Source: Hygrocybe punicea
Taxonomy: Eukaryota; Basidiomycota; Agaricomycetes; Agaricales; Hygrophoraceae
Direction: 5' to 3'
DNA length: 64,000 nt
NCBI GenBank assembly: GCA_963556145.1
Contig: OY744469.1
Location: forward strand, 124,001-188,000
Below are positions 53,872-64,000 of this stretch, one piece after another. Below the pieces are notes generated by a model. It saw only the letters and a list, made by a program, of their open reading frames with translations. It was not told where the DNA came from and did not search any database. A program made the position numbers and the translations under genes. How positions within the stretch are numbered: position 1 is the stretch's first letter; every line of letters starts with the position of its first letter.

Positions 53872-55761
53872 TGTTTTGCGTGGGAAGTGTTTGAACAAAT
53901 CCACACCAAGGGTTTCCGGAGTGCATCGTTGATCGGGAAATTACCTTGTTGTCCTTTAGGATCAAGGATTTAGCTCTTTAATAACTCTGGAGTATTCCTG
54001 TTGGGTGGTTGGGTTGTGGTGTGAATCCTATCAAAGGTTAGCTTTGAGAGATACAACCAATACTTGACAATAATATAAGTCAGATGTATGACTTATAGAG
54101 GATGAGTGAACAGTGAGGTCTTCCCTACTGAAGGTAAAGACTTTGAGTGACAAGAGGTATGCAAGAGTATAAGCGGATAATAACTCAAGCAAGTATGAAC
54201 AGTGTAAGATGAACAAGTGTACAACAGTCAAGTATACAAGTAGCAAGTATACAATGAGCAGAGGTACAATAGAGATGAGCAATAGATGATGGACGATGAG
54301 CGATAGATGATGGGCGATGGGCGATGTAACAGTAGATATCAAACAAAAAGGAGGTGTGACAAAATACTATCTACAGAATGAATGAACTGAACAATAGGCA
54401 AGTAGGATTGATGATCAAGATATCGGACTTTATTCCGAAGCTTCAAATGCACATTGGCTACTAGTGCAGAATAAAGTACTGGGATATCTTTGGTGATGAT
54501 CAATAGAACTTGAAAGAAATTGAATGTGACTGTACTACGTGACAGAACACAAAGAATATGTATCAAACAAGTAATAAGGGAGTATCAATATATCTGAGAT
54601 TGATATCCTTAAACAAATGAATGATGACCTGAACTGCAATTGGTATTTGGGTACTAGCTACTACCAAAGTAGGTAATACAAACAAATACAGATGGGGTGA
54701 ATCAGAATCTGGGAGAGGGACTGTCCTGTGACTGGGCCTGTCAGATTAGGTGACTGAGCCATCTCCAGCAGAAACTGGGCTCTATATATACCTATTCTAC
54801 AGCAGGAGTCATACTGAGTCATAGAATGGTATATCAAATGGAGAGCATAGGATATGACTCATAGGGAGTCATATAGAGGAGAGGCATAGGTTTATGACTC
54901 ATAAGGAGTCATAATGATGAAAGGCATGGGGGGTTATGACTCATAAGGAGTCATAAGAAAGGAAGGCATGGGTTTGTGACTCATACAGAGTCAATTAATG
55001 AGTCACATAGGTATTATAATCAAAGGAGGAGGCATAATGAGTCAGAAATAGTCATAATTAGTCATGGGTGGTCATAATGAGTCATGGGGGGTCATGAGTA
55101 TGTCATAAGGGTCATAATTTGTCATGGATAGACCAATGAGTCACATTTGATGGGAGTGAGTCATGTTGCTGGTCTAATCTTGGGTGTGTGAATCAAAGGC
55201 AAGGGCTGTGCCAGGGTGTGCTTCTAGAATCATCTTCCTGAGGCTGTGCTTCTTGATCAATTGATGCCATGCCATGTGTGTATCCTTATCAGTTAAGAAA
55301 AAGATAAGATCAGGGCTGGGCTGTATTTGATCAATTAATATGAAATGTGATGTGCTTCTTGATCAGGGAATGATGGGTGGCATGTGTTATCTCTATGATT
55401 GGAGATAAGGGTGTGGCTGTGCTTCTTGTGCTTCTTTGGCCTCTGATAAGATGTTTTGAGGGCCTTATCAGTTAAGATAAGGGTATTCCTTCATTTCCTC
55501 TGCATAGATAAGGGTTTTCTTGTATGTCCCTTCTGTAGATAAGGGTTTCCTTGTTTAGATAAGGGTTTCATGTATGTCCTATGTACAGATAAGGATTTCC
55601 TGTGTGTCCTATATGCAGATAAGGGTATTCCTTTCTACTCCATATGCAGATGGGGGCATTCCAGTATGAATGGTCCTTGTAATGTGATGTGTGCTGTAGG
55701 GATGGTGACTAGTGACAGCATATTACTATGTTTTGATCCGAATCCTGTTTGGATCATGACA
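53872..55761. mobile_element. LTR-like insertion (probable solo LTR), 1,890 bp, TSD GCGT
   Basis: Begins TGTTTTGCG and ends CATGACA, flanked by GCGT at 53868-53871 and 55762-55765. It interrupts the Copia reverse-transcriptase/RNase H region, and removal with one GCGT restores the codons exactly. No internal coding region was recognised and the two ends are not direct repeats of each other, so a long solo LTR is the simplest reading. It contains a dense cluster of TGASTCA sites. Confidence 0.75.
54815..55163. promoter_or_regulatory. Cluster of ten TGASTCA (AP-1/Gcn4-type) sites
   Basis: Exact TGAGTCA or TGACTCA heptamers start at 54815, 54855, 54895, 54937, 54977, 54999, 55038, 55078, 55137 and 55157. 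Random expectation in 350 bp is about 0.04. Several sit in short imperfect repeats (GACTCATAAGGAGTCATA). TGASTCA is the site of Gcn4/Cpc1/CpcA-type bZIP activators in fungi. Regulation of the LTR by such a factor is inference. Confidence 0.7.
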
Positions 55762-58700
55762 GCGTCCCTGTCCTGATGGATTTCGATCCCCAGGAGCCAA
55801 TGTAATTCCCCTAAATTGGAGATTTCAATGAATCTACGTATACCGGCTTTCACGTTGTCGATAAGCTGAATGGAGTTCCCTGTGATGGTGCAATCATCTA
55901 CATGGATGGCTATTATTGTGAGTTCGTTGCCAACTCTGAGTATGAAAACGGCTTGATCAACTTTGCAGCATTTGAATCCAAGGTTATCAACTAGGATATA
56001 AACAAGCTTCTGGTACCAACGGTGGCCGCTCTGCTTCAGTCCGTACAACATTTTGTTCAGGCGACAGACTTTTCCGACGGAGTTGAGCGCGTGGTAGCCT
56101 GGTGGTTGTTTCACATATATGATTTCATCATCACTGAGCTCTCCATTGAGATATGTCCCCTTGATGTCGATTTGATGCATTTCTAGATCTAACTGGGCAC
56201 CTATGGCTAATATCGTGCAGACGGAGGCGAGCTTGGTGATGGGCGCGTAAGTATCGAAATAATCTACCCCGGGAACCTGCGAGAAACCTTGAGTGACCAA
56301 GCGGGCCTTGTGTCTAACCGTAATGCCGGCAGCGTCCTTCTTTGCGCGAAAGACCCACTTTGACCCAACAATGTTTGCTCCTTCAGGTTTATCCACTAAA
56401 TCCCAGGTTCCCGCTTTCTGGAGCGTCTCAAGCTCCTTGTGTATTCCCTTTTCCCAGAGCAACCAATCCGGTCGACGTTTGGCCTCGCTCAAAGTATGTG
56501 GTTCTATTGCCTCAGTGTCGCCGGTTTCCAACACTAGTGAATACTCCTTGGGGCATTTGTCCATGGCCATCAGCGTCCATTCATCGTCTGTGTTAGTTTC
56601 ATCGATTTCTAGCTCTTGATCTACATTCAGTAGTTGTACGCCGGTGGTCACCAGAGGGTCGGCTGGTTTGTTCAATGTCCATCCCTTGCCGGTAGCGAGG
56701 TCGGCAACTTGCTGACTAGCTTTCTTGACATGCCTGGAACCTTCGGGCAGGATGTTGTCGGGATCGACTTCATTCCTTCGTTGTCTCTGAGGGATCGCGG
56801 GCTGGGCTGCAGGCGTTCTGGGGGCAATGATAGGCTGGGCGTCACTGGAGGTAGTGTCCTGCCCATCCTCGACTGATGGTACAGGAGGTTGAGGGTCGTC
56901 TTCAGGAACCGGTACTATTTCCTCGGGTATTCCTTCCTGCTCAAAAGTCCAGTCCTCACCCTCAAGACGCTCAATCGGTTCTTGGTCGTTTCTCGTATAG
57001 ATGTTACGTTCAACAGACACCATCCTAGAGTCCGGCCAATAGATCCTAGCGCCCTTGCTGTTGTCATCAAAACCCACCCATCGGCCAGGGCGGACTCGGC
57101 CTCCAAGTTTGTCACCTTTTTCGACTCGAATCCACACCTTTTCTCCCCACTCGCGTATTCCAGCAACGTCGGGCTTACTACCAGTGGCAGCTTCGAAGGG
57201 TGTCATGTCGTTCAGGGCCCTCGTTGGGGTCCGGTTCATCAGCCAAACAGCATGATGGGCCGCCTCTCCCCACAAAGACCTCAGTAGTCCATTTGCGTGG
57301 AGCAAGGCATGGACGCGTTCGATTAGGGTGCGGTTGAAACGCTCGGAGACCCCGGCATGCTGTGGGGTGTCATGGACATTCAGTTTCTGGTGAGTACCGT
57401 TTTTTTGCAGGTGGACAGTGAATGCTTTGCTAGTGTACTCCCCTCCTCGATTGGAGTTGAAAACTACGACTCCTTTTCCAAACTGCGTGAGGAGACGGGC
57501 CTTGAATTCCTTGTAGGCCTGGAGAGTTTCACCTTTGTTCCTCATTAGCGTTATGCCGGTGAGTCTCTTCTTGTCATCTATGAAACTGACATAGTAACGC
57601 CGGCCACGGAGTGTAGTGACGGGGGCTGGTCCCCACACATCACTGTGCACTTCCCCGCCCAGCTTGCTGGCCCTACTGCCTTCCCTCAGCTTAGGAACCG
57701 GTTTCTGCATGGCCTTCGCATAAATGCAAGATTTGCAGAAGGTGGGGGAATCAGCGGATTCGTCAAGTCGTACGCCAGTGACGAAGCCCTTGCTGATCAT
57801 GCATTTTGCAGTATCGGGGGCAATGTGTCCCATGCGGCGGTGGAGTTGATCGAGGGTAATGGTTTCCAGTGCGTTTACCGCTTCATCCTCGCTGACAATG
57901 CGATAAAGGCCGGTAGCGTCCTTCGGAATGCGGCCTACAACATTTCCATCTGGCGCTCTGATCGTATAGGCACCATTTGCAACACGCATGTCAAAACCCA
58001 AGTCATCAAGTTTGCCGATTGATACAAGAGTGTACCCTACTTCGGGCGAGTACAGGACCTCATGGAGTTTGAGTTTCGATGGGTTGGCTCCATTTGGCAG
58101 GGGAATCGTAAGCTCGCCCGCTTCAGCCGCGTTGAACTTCTGCTTGTTGGCAGCTCGGAAAGTCTTGGGGGGGATTGTCGTCAGGTTTACGAGAGCGTCT
58201 CGATACGGTGAGATGTGTTTCATGCAGCCGGAGTCTAACAGGCTGACTCTAGGTTCATGTGTACCTCCATCGTCAGTGGCGGTGGTAGTCTCGCTTAACG
58301 GTCTCGCATCTAAAAAGGCTCTTACTTGGCTCCAATCTACGTCCCCAGCCGCATCAGTGTCACCCACATCATTATTGGTATCAACGAAAAGGTCGTCGAC
58401 CCAAATGTCTTCCAGAGGGTCAGTCAGGTCATCACTTGCATCCGAATCGCTAACGGAGTGTAGGTCCACTTGGTTGCCACCGTCGCCACCATCGCTGGAG
58501 TCGCTGACACTTATGAGGTCCGGCAGGCTGTCGTCATCAGGACTCGTGTTACAGGGGGATGCGAGGGATTGTTCCGGCTTGTCCCATGATGAATCGGAGT
58601 GGGCGCACGCAGAGCTAGCATCTGAGTCGTCCCCCGAGTCTGAGGCAATACTCACGCCGAAAGCTCCATCACATTCCTCAATGTGTGCGGACAAAGGCAC

Positions 58701-59613
58701 GTCGTTTGATTTGACCATCTCATCAGTCTTCCCACCTGTCCTGGCCTTCCTCGGCTTTGGGCAGAATCTGCTGATGTGACCTTGTTCTCTGCAGTTGTAA
58801 CAGTTTTTGTCAGCATAGCGGTTGACCTTCCCCTTCTTGTCCGGTGTTGCGGCCATCGCGTTATCATAGCCGTCGGCCAACACTTTCGCCGGTACTCGTT
58901 TGGTTCTTAACTGCTGGGACCTATAATGGTCCCACTTGTCCGCAATGATCTGGATGAAGAGATCGGGCTCGATTGTCTTCAACGAGCTGTACAGTTTGGC
59001 TGCAGTGAGCTGTGTCGAGGCGAAGTTCGTGAGGTGAGGAGGTAGCGACGAAATGATTGTTGAACGGTAATCCTTGTCATCAATGTCTACGTCCAGCGAG
59101 GCTAAATCCTCACGTTTGGCTCGCAGCTCATCTAAGAACTTGCGCACATCTCCTTTGTCGGGGCACCTGGATTCAAGGAAAGCGGCTCGCAGTTCCGTCT
59201 GAGCAAAAACACTCCGACGAGTGTACTCTTCGACTATCAAGGCCCAAGCGAGGGCAACAGTGGTGTGCCAGCGAATCTTGTTGGCTATGGAGTCGGGGAT
59301 CTTTTGTAAGAGCATGTTCTTTGCTGTGGCTTCGTCTTTTTCCCATTTCTCTCCAGTAGGGTCTGGAGCTGGCATCCCATCATCCAGAGCGGCCGGAGGA
59401 GAAGGTCTGGAGTTCTTTCCTTCAAAATGGTCCCAGCATCCCTTGGCTCGGATGGTGGCTGAGAAGTGTAGCTCGAAGATCGCCCAATTGAGGCCATTGG
59501 AAGCAAGCTTGGGAATGTTGGAAGGGAGGGAGTCGGAGATAGCCTGAAGGGTGCTAGCGGTGGACATGATGAATACAAAGAAGTACACAGTGGATACGCA
59601 GGGCACAATAACC

Positions 59614-61268
59614 TGTAGAACTAAATATTGACAATATAATCTCAGTGCGAGAACATTACGCAGCTGATGTATTTAGTGTTACCTAAATATTGACAATATA
59701 ATCTAGTTGAAGTCAATAAGAGGTAAAAGAAAATAAGGGAACAAGTGGCTGACCTCAGTGTGAGAACAATATGCAGCTGAGGTCTCTACGCTACTAGAAC
59801 TAGTGTTGGGGAAGTTCGGTTTGGTCTGGTTTGGGGCCTTTTTGCCCAAACCGGAAACCGAATGGTCCGGTTTTCCACCCAAAATCCCCAAACCAGACCA
59901 AAACCGATGCAAACCGTTTGCATCGGTTCGGTTTCGGTCCAAACGCGGTCTGAACCACGGACCGTTGGTGGTCAGCCCCCCTGCGCCATTCTGACCTTGC
60001 AACAGCGCCGCACACGTCAATTGACGTGGCCAGCTTGTTTGTGAGGTGGGATTGGGGTGCTGGGGTGCTCCGCCTTGTACACGCGACGGCGGGTGTGTTA
60101 AACCCGGTGGCCGGATTAAACCCGATGGGTGGGTTAACCCCGCATTGGCCGCATTTGCGTTTCGCGGTGGTGGCGGTGGTGGTGGTGGTATGACGCCACG
60201 TTCAGGTGGGCTGCCCACCTCGGTTGTATCCAGGTGGTGGTGGTGTCCCGACGCGTCATACGCGTTGTGCACGCGACGACGGGCGGGTTGAACCTGCGTT
60301 GGTTGTTTTCGGTGGGCGTGTGGTGGTGGTGTATGAGCCTCTCCACATGAATGTCCTGACACGCGCAACGGACAGGTTGACCTCGCGTTGGCTGCATTGG
60401 TGTTGCATGGTGGTGTTGGTGGTGGTGGTGGTGGTGGTGTTGCATGGTGGTGGTGGTGTGGTGCCACGTTCCATTACATACGAATAAAATCAATAAAAGA
60501 AAGGATACAAACAACATACCATGAAGGAGCGGGGGTGGATGCACCACCCCCCACCGCTTGTTCCACCTCTCTGACTCCCACTCCACCCTGTTCACGTTCC
60601 TTTGCATGCGCGCGCGTCTTGGACGCGTTGTTGTTGGCGTCCGACGTGGCGGTCCTGGTGGTTGTGGCGGTCCTGGTGGTTGTGGCCATCGTGGTGGCAA
60701 TCGTGGTCGTCGTCATCGTGATGGTGGTGGTGGTGGTGGTGGTGGTGATGGTGCGCCAACATGTAATTTGTTAAAGCGTTAGTTAAGTTTGAATAAATAA
60801 ATAAATAAAAACATACGTGGGCGGCAGGGAGTACCGCCCGTTTTGTCAACCTCGGGTGCTCCATCGTCCTCGTTTGGCGTACATCGGGGGTGTTGTTGGT
60901 GGGGGTTGGTGACTTTGGGTGACTTTCGAAGTCAGCCAAGTAACCGACTTGAGACTGTCGGTTTGCGGTTCAAACTGAGTTTGAAACTGTTTCGGCCCAC
61001 GGCCAAATCTCCCAAACCGAGACCGAATGGTTCGGTCTCCGCTAGAAATTCCCAAACCCAAACCCAAACCGGCGGTTTCGGTTCGGTCTAAACCGGGTTT
61101 GGGTCGGTCTGAGACCAAACTTCCCCTACACTAACTAGAACTAACTTATATACCTTAACAAAGGGTAAGGTAAGAAAGGAGATGGAAAAGGTAAATCTAA
61201 TCTAATCTAATCTAGCGGTTATCTAATCATTGTTGATTCGGTACTTATAGCTGGTTTGTCATTCAACA
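59614..61268 (-). repeat. Copia 5' LTR carrying a hAT-type insertion
   Basis: Homologous to 52724-53037, split at 59800/61134 by the non-autonomous hAT element. Subtracting 1,333 bp and one 8-bp duplication gives exactly 314 bp. Confidence 0.93.
59801..61133. mobile_element. Non-autonomous hAT element, 1,333 bp, TSD ACTAGAAC
   Basis: Terminal repeats TAGTGTTGGGGAAGTT and AACTTCCCCTACACTA are followed by subterminal ACCGG/AAACCG motifs on both sides. The 8-bp duplication ACTAGAAC is at 59793-59800 and 61134-61141; the empty site is seen intact in the other LTR (near 52905). The interior is GGT/GTG-rich and encodes nothing credible. Eight-bp duplication and TAGTG ends place it in the hAT superfamily. 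Confidence 0.93.
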
Positions 61269-61273
61269 GAACT

Positions 61274-61621
61274 GGCAAGAGCAGAAGAAAAGGCTCTGCT
61301 GCAACGCAGTCAAGTAAAGGACTACTACAAGATTTTGGGTCTGGCCAAGTTGAACTTGAATGTTCAGAAGGGACACACTAATTTCTTCATTGTTGGGCCT
61401 TTCTCGATCATGCACAACAACTGAAATTTGGAAAGCATACAGAGCGGAATCACTCAAGCATCATCCAGATAAAGCAAATAGACTAGTCACGTCGATTGAT
61501 TTTCTCTGATTTGCATTCTACACAGGGAGGAATTGTGGAAAAATTCAAGTTAGACACTGAGGCTTACTCAACTCTGTTGGACCCGCAGTCACGGCAATCC
61601 TACAATGCCAAGTTCACCTGA
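61274..61621 (+). pseudogene. DNAJC7-like gene, 3' portion with J domain
   Basis: Continues the interrupted gene: LARAEEKALLQRSQVKDYYKILGL, then an intron region whose limits are unclear, then EIWKAYRAESLKHHPDKANR, containing the His-Pro-Asp motif that activates Hsp70. A GTCACG...CACAG intron (about 40 nt) follows, then VEKFKLDTEAYSTLLDP and a stop at 61621. The J domain sits at the extreme C-terminus, as in DNAJC7. Taking out the Copia element and one GAACT fuses GELQAEL to ARAEEK in frame. Without a promoter of its own this part is unlikely to be expressed correctly. Confidence 0.82.
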
Positions 61622-62338
61622 GTGGCACCATCAAACTTACTAATTAGTAACATGACCAGGCCCGCTAACCTCTTACTAATTAGGCAGCTTCATCTAAGTA
61701 GCTATTGTCCAGCATTTGGTTCAGCGTTCAGCTGTTGACTTATCTTTCCACGAATTATGGGACTTAACATAAGTATACTAAATATAGTAGTCACCTGTTC
61801 TGGAACATATCCGATGTCAGAAACAAGGTGCTGATGGCCCTGGAACTTGCCCGTCACCGTTGCCATGGGCCCGCCCATCACTTCAGCATCACGCATGCTC
61901 ATTGTTGTCGATGTTGAGCACGAGTATTTCACTGTCCCACCATATTTTCTTGCGGAATTTTTTACTTATCATAGATATATTGCTCTATCTGTTTTATATA
62001 GACTAATATACATGAAAATAAACAAAATAAATGAGAAATTAAAGAAATTAAAAATAATGATACATGAGGTGCCGCCAAGGAACCGGTGGGTACTCACCTT
62101 TGCAGAGGCACCTGATTGGGTCTAAACTTGATGGTGAAGGGTGCTGGAGGGTGGGTGATGGGAGGGATGGACGCTGGGAGGCGGGGAAGGGTGCATGGAG
62201 AGGGGGGTGGCAATGGGTGGCCAGGAAAGGGCCAGGAAGCAAGGCGGATGGGGGAAATGGAGAGGGGGTGGGTGGGGGAGGGCTCCCGGCCCCAAACGAG
62301 TGGTGGGAAGGGGTAAGTACATGGGGGAAAAGCAGGAG
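61622..62338. other. Intergenic, G-rich in its right half
   Basis: No gene recognised. 62100-62338 is purine- and GGG-rich and carries the GGTGGGTACTCACC motif (62083), which recurs at 62343 near the start of the inverted repeat; this may be a further part of that structure. Confidence 0.45.
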
Positions 62339-64000
62339 GGAGATGGGTACTCACCTGTACCATTAGGGGCCCCCTGCAGCCCTCCCAACATCCCACCTTC
62401 AATGAAGCAAGTGGGGACATCATCTCAGACGGCCCCATGGTCCCCGTCATGGGTTTTGTCGTCGTGATTGGTCCTGCCGTCAAGTTGCGCGAGGATGGTG
62501 GCAGAGGCGATGGCGGTTCCAATATCTCAACAACGATGACGCCGTTGACGACACCTTCATCATAGGTGACTCTCCACATTGCCCTCGTCGTCTTTGTCAC
62601 TGTGCGCCCAGTCCGCCACTGTTAGTTCCGCTGTTTGAGGTCGTTGGTTGAAAAAGTTGGGGGCGCTCCTGCGCGGCTTTGAGGACTTCTGGGGAGAAGT
62701 ACTCGGTGCAAATCATCGCTGTCGTTGTTGTATTCCTCGTTCCCATACTTGTTGAGGTGGTGGAGAGCAGGAGTGTGGCAAATGGGACAGGTGAAGTTGG
62801 TGGAAGGTTGAAAGCCATGTGATCAGACACTTGCCTTTTGCTACCACCAACTTGTCTCCCAACTCGCCTCCCACTGTAGAGGGCAGGGTTGCTCTATACA
62901 TGAAAACCTGACATATACGACACAACCCGAATCCGCACAAAGACCTATAACGAACCCAATCAAAATACGTACCAAAAACCACCAAACCCGGATCTGGACC
63001 CGATCTGTAACACAGTGCGACACTCAACCCGATTGTATACATTCTCATCATGACGACCATCAACACCAGTTCACTCCTATACTACAGTTCCTATCACGTT
63101 TCATAGAGACACTGATCAGGTTGATATGTTTCAGTAGATTTGACGTTTACTGCCTCTTCTCCTAACTAGCCTGTGCAGAGCACCGCCTTGTTTCAGTACT
63201 ATAAAATGTAGAGATAGTTGTACCAATAATACAAGTCGACTCTTCACCCCAAAACGCACAGAACTCTTTCATACTAAATCTCTCATCACTTTCCGTTATC
63301 TCATAACAAACCTGCCTTTACTATACCTAAAAACTCTCCATCAACTCCATGACCCAACCGGATCCGACACCCAAATCAATCCGGAAACCAACCCGACCAA
63401 TCGGAAACCAACCCGACCAATTGGATAGGTCCAATTCTCTCCGGTTCCCACTTACATGACCTCGGATTCTCTACTTGCCACTCCTTTGATCACTTCTACT
63501 AGCTGATCACCCTTCACAGTAGATTCCCATTCAGATCTACAACCCCACTCGCCGTCACACCATCGCACTCCTGCTCTCCACCACCTCAACAAGTACAGGA
63601 ATGAGGAATACGATGACGACGGCGATGATTTGCACCGAGTACTCCTCCCTGGATGTCCTCAAAGCCATGCAGGAGCGCCCCCAACTTTTCAACCAATGGC
63701 CTCAAACATCGAGACCAGTGGCGGCAGGCTTGGTGCACAGCGATGAACATGATGAAGGCAACACGTAGGGTTGCCACCGGCGATGGTGTGGTTAACGGCG
63801 GCGGTGTCATCAAGATATCGCCGTTGCAACCGCCCTAGTTGCCACCCTCACGCAACTCAATGCCTCGACCTATCTGGACCGCAAAAACCATGGAATGGAT
63901 GATGGGGCCGTCTGAGATGACGTCCCCACTTGCTTCATTGAAGGTGGGATATTGGGAGGGCTGCAGGGGGCCCCTAATGGTACAGGTGAGTACCCATCTC
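62339..64000. repeat. Large inverted repeat, arms at least ~440 bp, right arm cut by window edge
   Basis: 62339 to about 62780 and about 63560-64000 are reverse complements (shared blocks include ACCATTAGGGGCCCCCTGCA, CAATGAAGCAAGTGGGGAC and TTGAGGTGGTGGAGAGCAGG), with scattered mismatches and small gaps. The ~780-bp spacer is CCGACC/AACCCG-rich in parts and has no credible gene. The left arm may extend further left and the right arm continues beyond the window. A TIR transposon or foldback is likely; the superfamily is unknown. Confidence 0.8.

Larger units (their letters stand above)
53045..59567 (-). pseudogene. Copia gag-pol polyprotein (split by insertion)
   Basis: The ATG at 59567 (MSTASTLQAI) opens a frame continuous to 55762, then, after removing the insertion, from 53867 to 53045. 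Order: Gag, CCHC knuckle (CYNCREQGHISRFC, about residue 259), Asp protease (LLDSGCMKH, about 445), integrase zinc region and core (HRRMGH about 576, VHSDVWGP, FIDDKKR, GVSERFNRTLIER), reverse transcriptase (KWVFRAKKDA..., HVDD about 1224) and RNase H (YADADGSMAEDRR, LFSDNQSTIALSKE, KHIDVRLHFIR). The integrase-before-RT order defines Copia. The HVDD motif is a variant of YVDD. No premature stop was seen apart from the insertion. At the join the frame reads QDRDARTIHLSQ. Confidence 0.92.
52724..61268 (-). mobile_element. Ty1/Copia LTR retrotransposon with two internal insertions
   Basis: LTRs at 52724-53037 (314 bp) and 59614-61268 (314 bp after subtracting a 1,333-bp hAT element and its 8-bp duplication). 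They differ at about seven positions. The target duplication GAACT is at 52719-52723 and 61269-61273. A polypurine tract (TTTGAGGGGGAG on the minus strand) touches the LTR at 53037. One polyprotein gene is encoded on the minus strand, interrupted by a 1,890-bp LTR-like insertion. The low LTR divergence suggests a young insertion, and the internal insertions are younger still. Confidence 0.93.

Noticed and set aside
58652..59608. Additional frames on both strands under the Copia gag
   Set aside because: Shadows of the long intact Copia polyprotein frame.
60134..60774. His/Thr/Pro-rich frames around GGT repeats
   Set aside because: Simple-repeat artefact inside the non-autonomous hAT element, open in several frames on both strands.
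61300..61460. Single-exon reading of the J-domain region
   Set aside because: The frame hits a stop before EIWKAYR, so an intron or damage must lie between; the exact splice sites could not be fixed.

Overview
The window looks like a repeat-rich, gene-poor chromosome segment of an agaricomycete (mushroom-forming basidiomycete). The signs are small GT-AG introns of about 45-60 nt, a KDZ transposase with the basidiomycete CxC2 cysteine cluster, an IS630-like DDE_3 transposon, BTB and MYND genes, and captured type I fungal fatty-acid-synthase exons. No bacterial-style organisation is present. Most of the 64 kb is transposable elements, often nested, between a handful of ordinary or decaying host genes. 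All calls come from reading the sequence; no database search was run.

Layout. 1-4.9 kb: a decayed P-loop NTPase/nuclease-like gene, small repeats, an unknown gene fragment and a degenerate antisense 18S rRNA fragment. 5.8-10.8 kb: a 402-bp LTR fragment, then a ~128-bp satellite split by a two-gene IS630-like transposon (7323-10491, TA duplication) that itself carries a mariner-type MITE. 10.8-15.2 kb: two divergent genes 32 bp apart, one low-complexity coiled-coil protein and one MYND zinc-finger protein. 15.2-16.1 kb: a near-perfect 375-bp-arm palindrome. 16.7-22.1 kb: a KDZ transposase gene split by a 1,667-bp solo LTR. 22.2-24.0 kb: a 34-bp satellite with higher-order structure. 24.0-33.1 kb: a 3'-truncated Ty3/Gypsy element (minus strand) whose gag is split by a complete 2,562-bp non-autonomous LTR element with identical LTRs and one 596-codon ORF.

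33.3-36.8 kb: an unknown gene remnant split by a long-TIR element filled with G-rich minisatellite. 36.8-41.9 kb: a decayed hAT transposase gene behind a ~200-bp tandem repeat. 42.0-43.5 kb: an antisense chimera of FAS beta and FAS alpha exons. 43.6-49.6 kb: a BTB-like gene, a small unknown gene, a Cys-rich gene and an integrase-core (DDE) gene. 49.8-50.5 kb: a 644-bp foldback. 50.5 kb to the end: a CCHC zinc-knuckle gene and a DNAJC7-like TPR/J-domain co-chaperone gene interrupted by an 8.5-kb Ty1/Copia element (52724-61268, duplication GAACT). The Copia element is itself interrupted by a 1,890-bp LTR-like insert (duplication GCGT) and a 1,333-bp hAT-type element (duplication ACTAGAAC). The window ends in one arm of a large inverted repeat.

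Four insertions (LTR in KDZ, LTR element in Gypsy gag, LTR in Copia RT, Copia in DNAJC7) can be removed on paper at exact target duplications and the flanking reading frame becomes continuous. That supports both the boundaries and the nesting order. Across the older sequences (rRNA fragment, older LTR copy, several premature TGA codons) CpG has repeatedly become TpG or CpA, which points to cytosine methylation with deamination or a RIP-like process acting at CpG.
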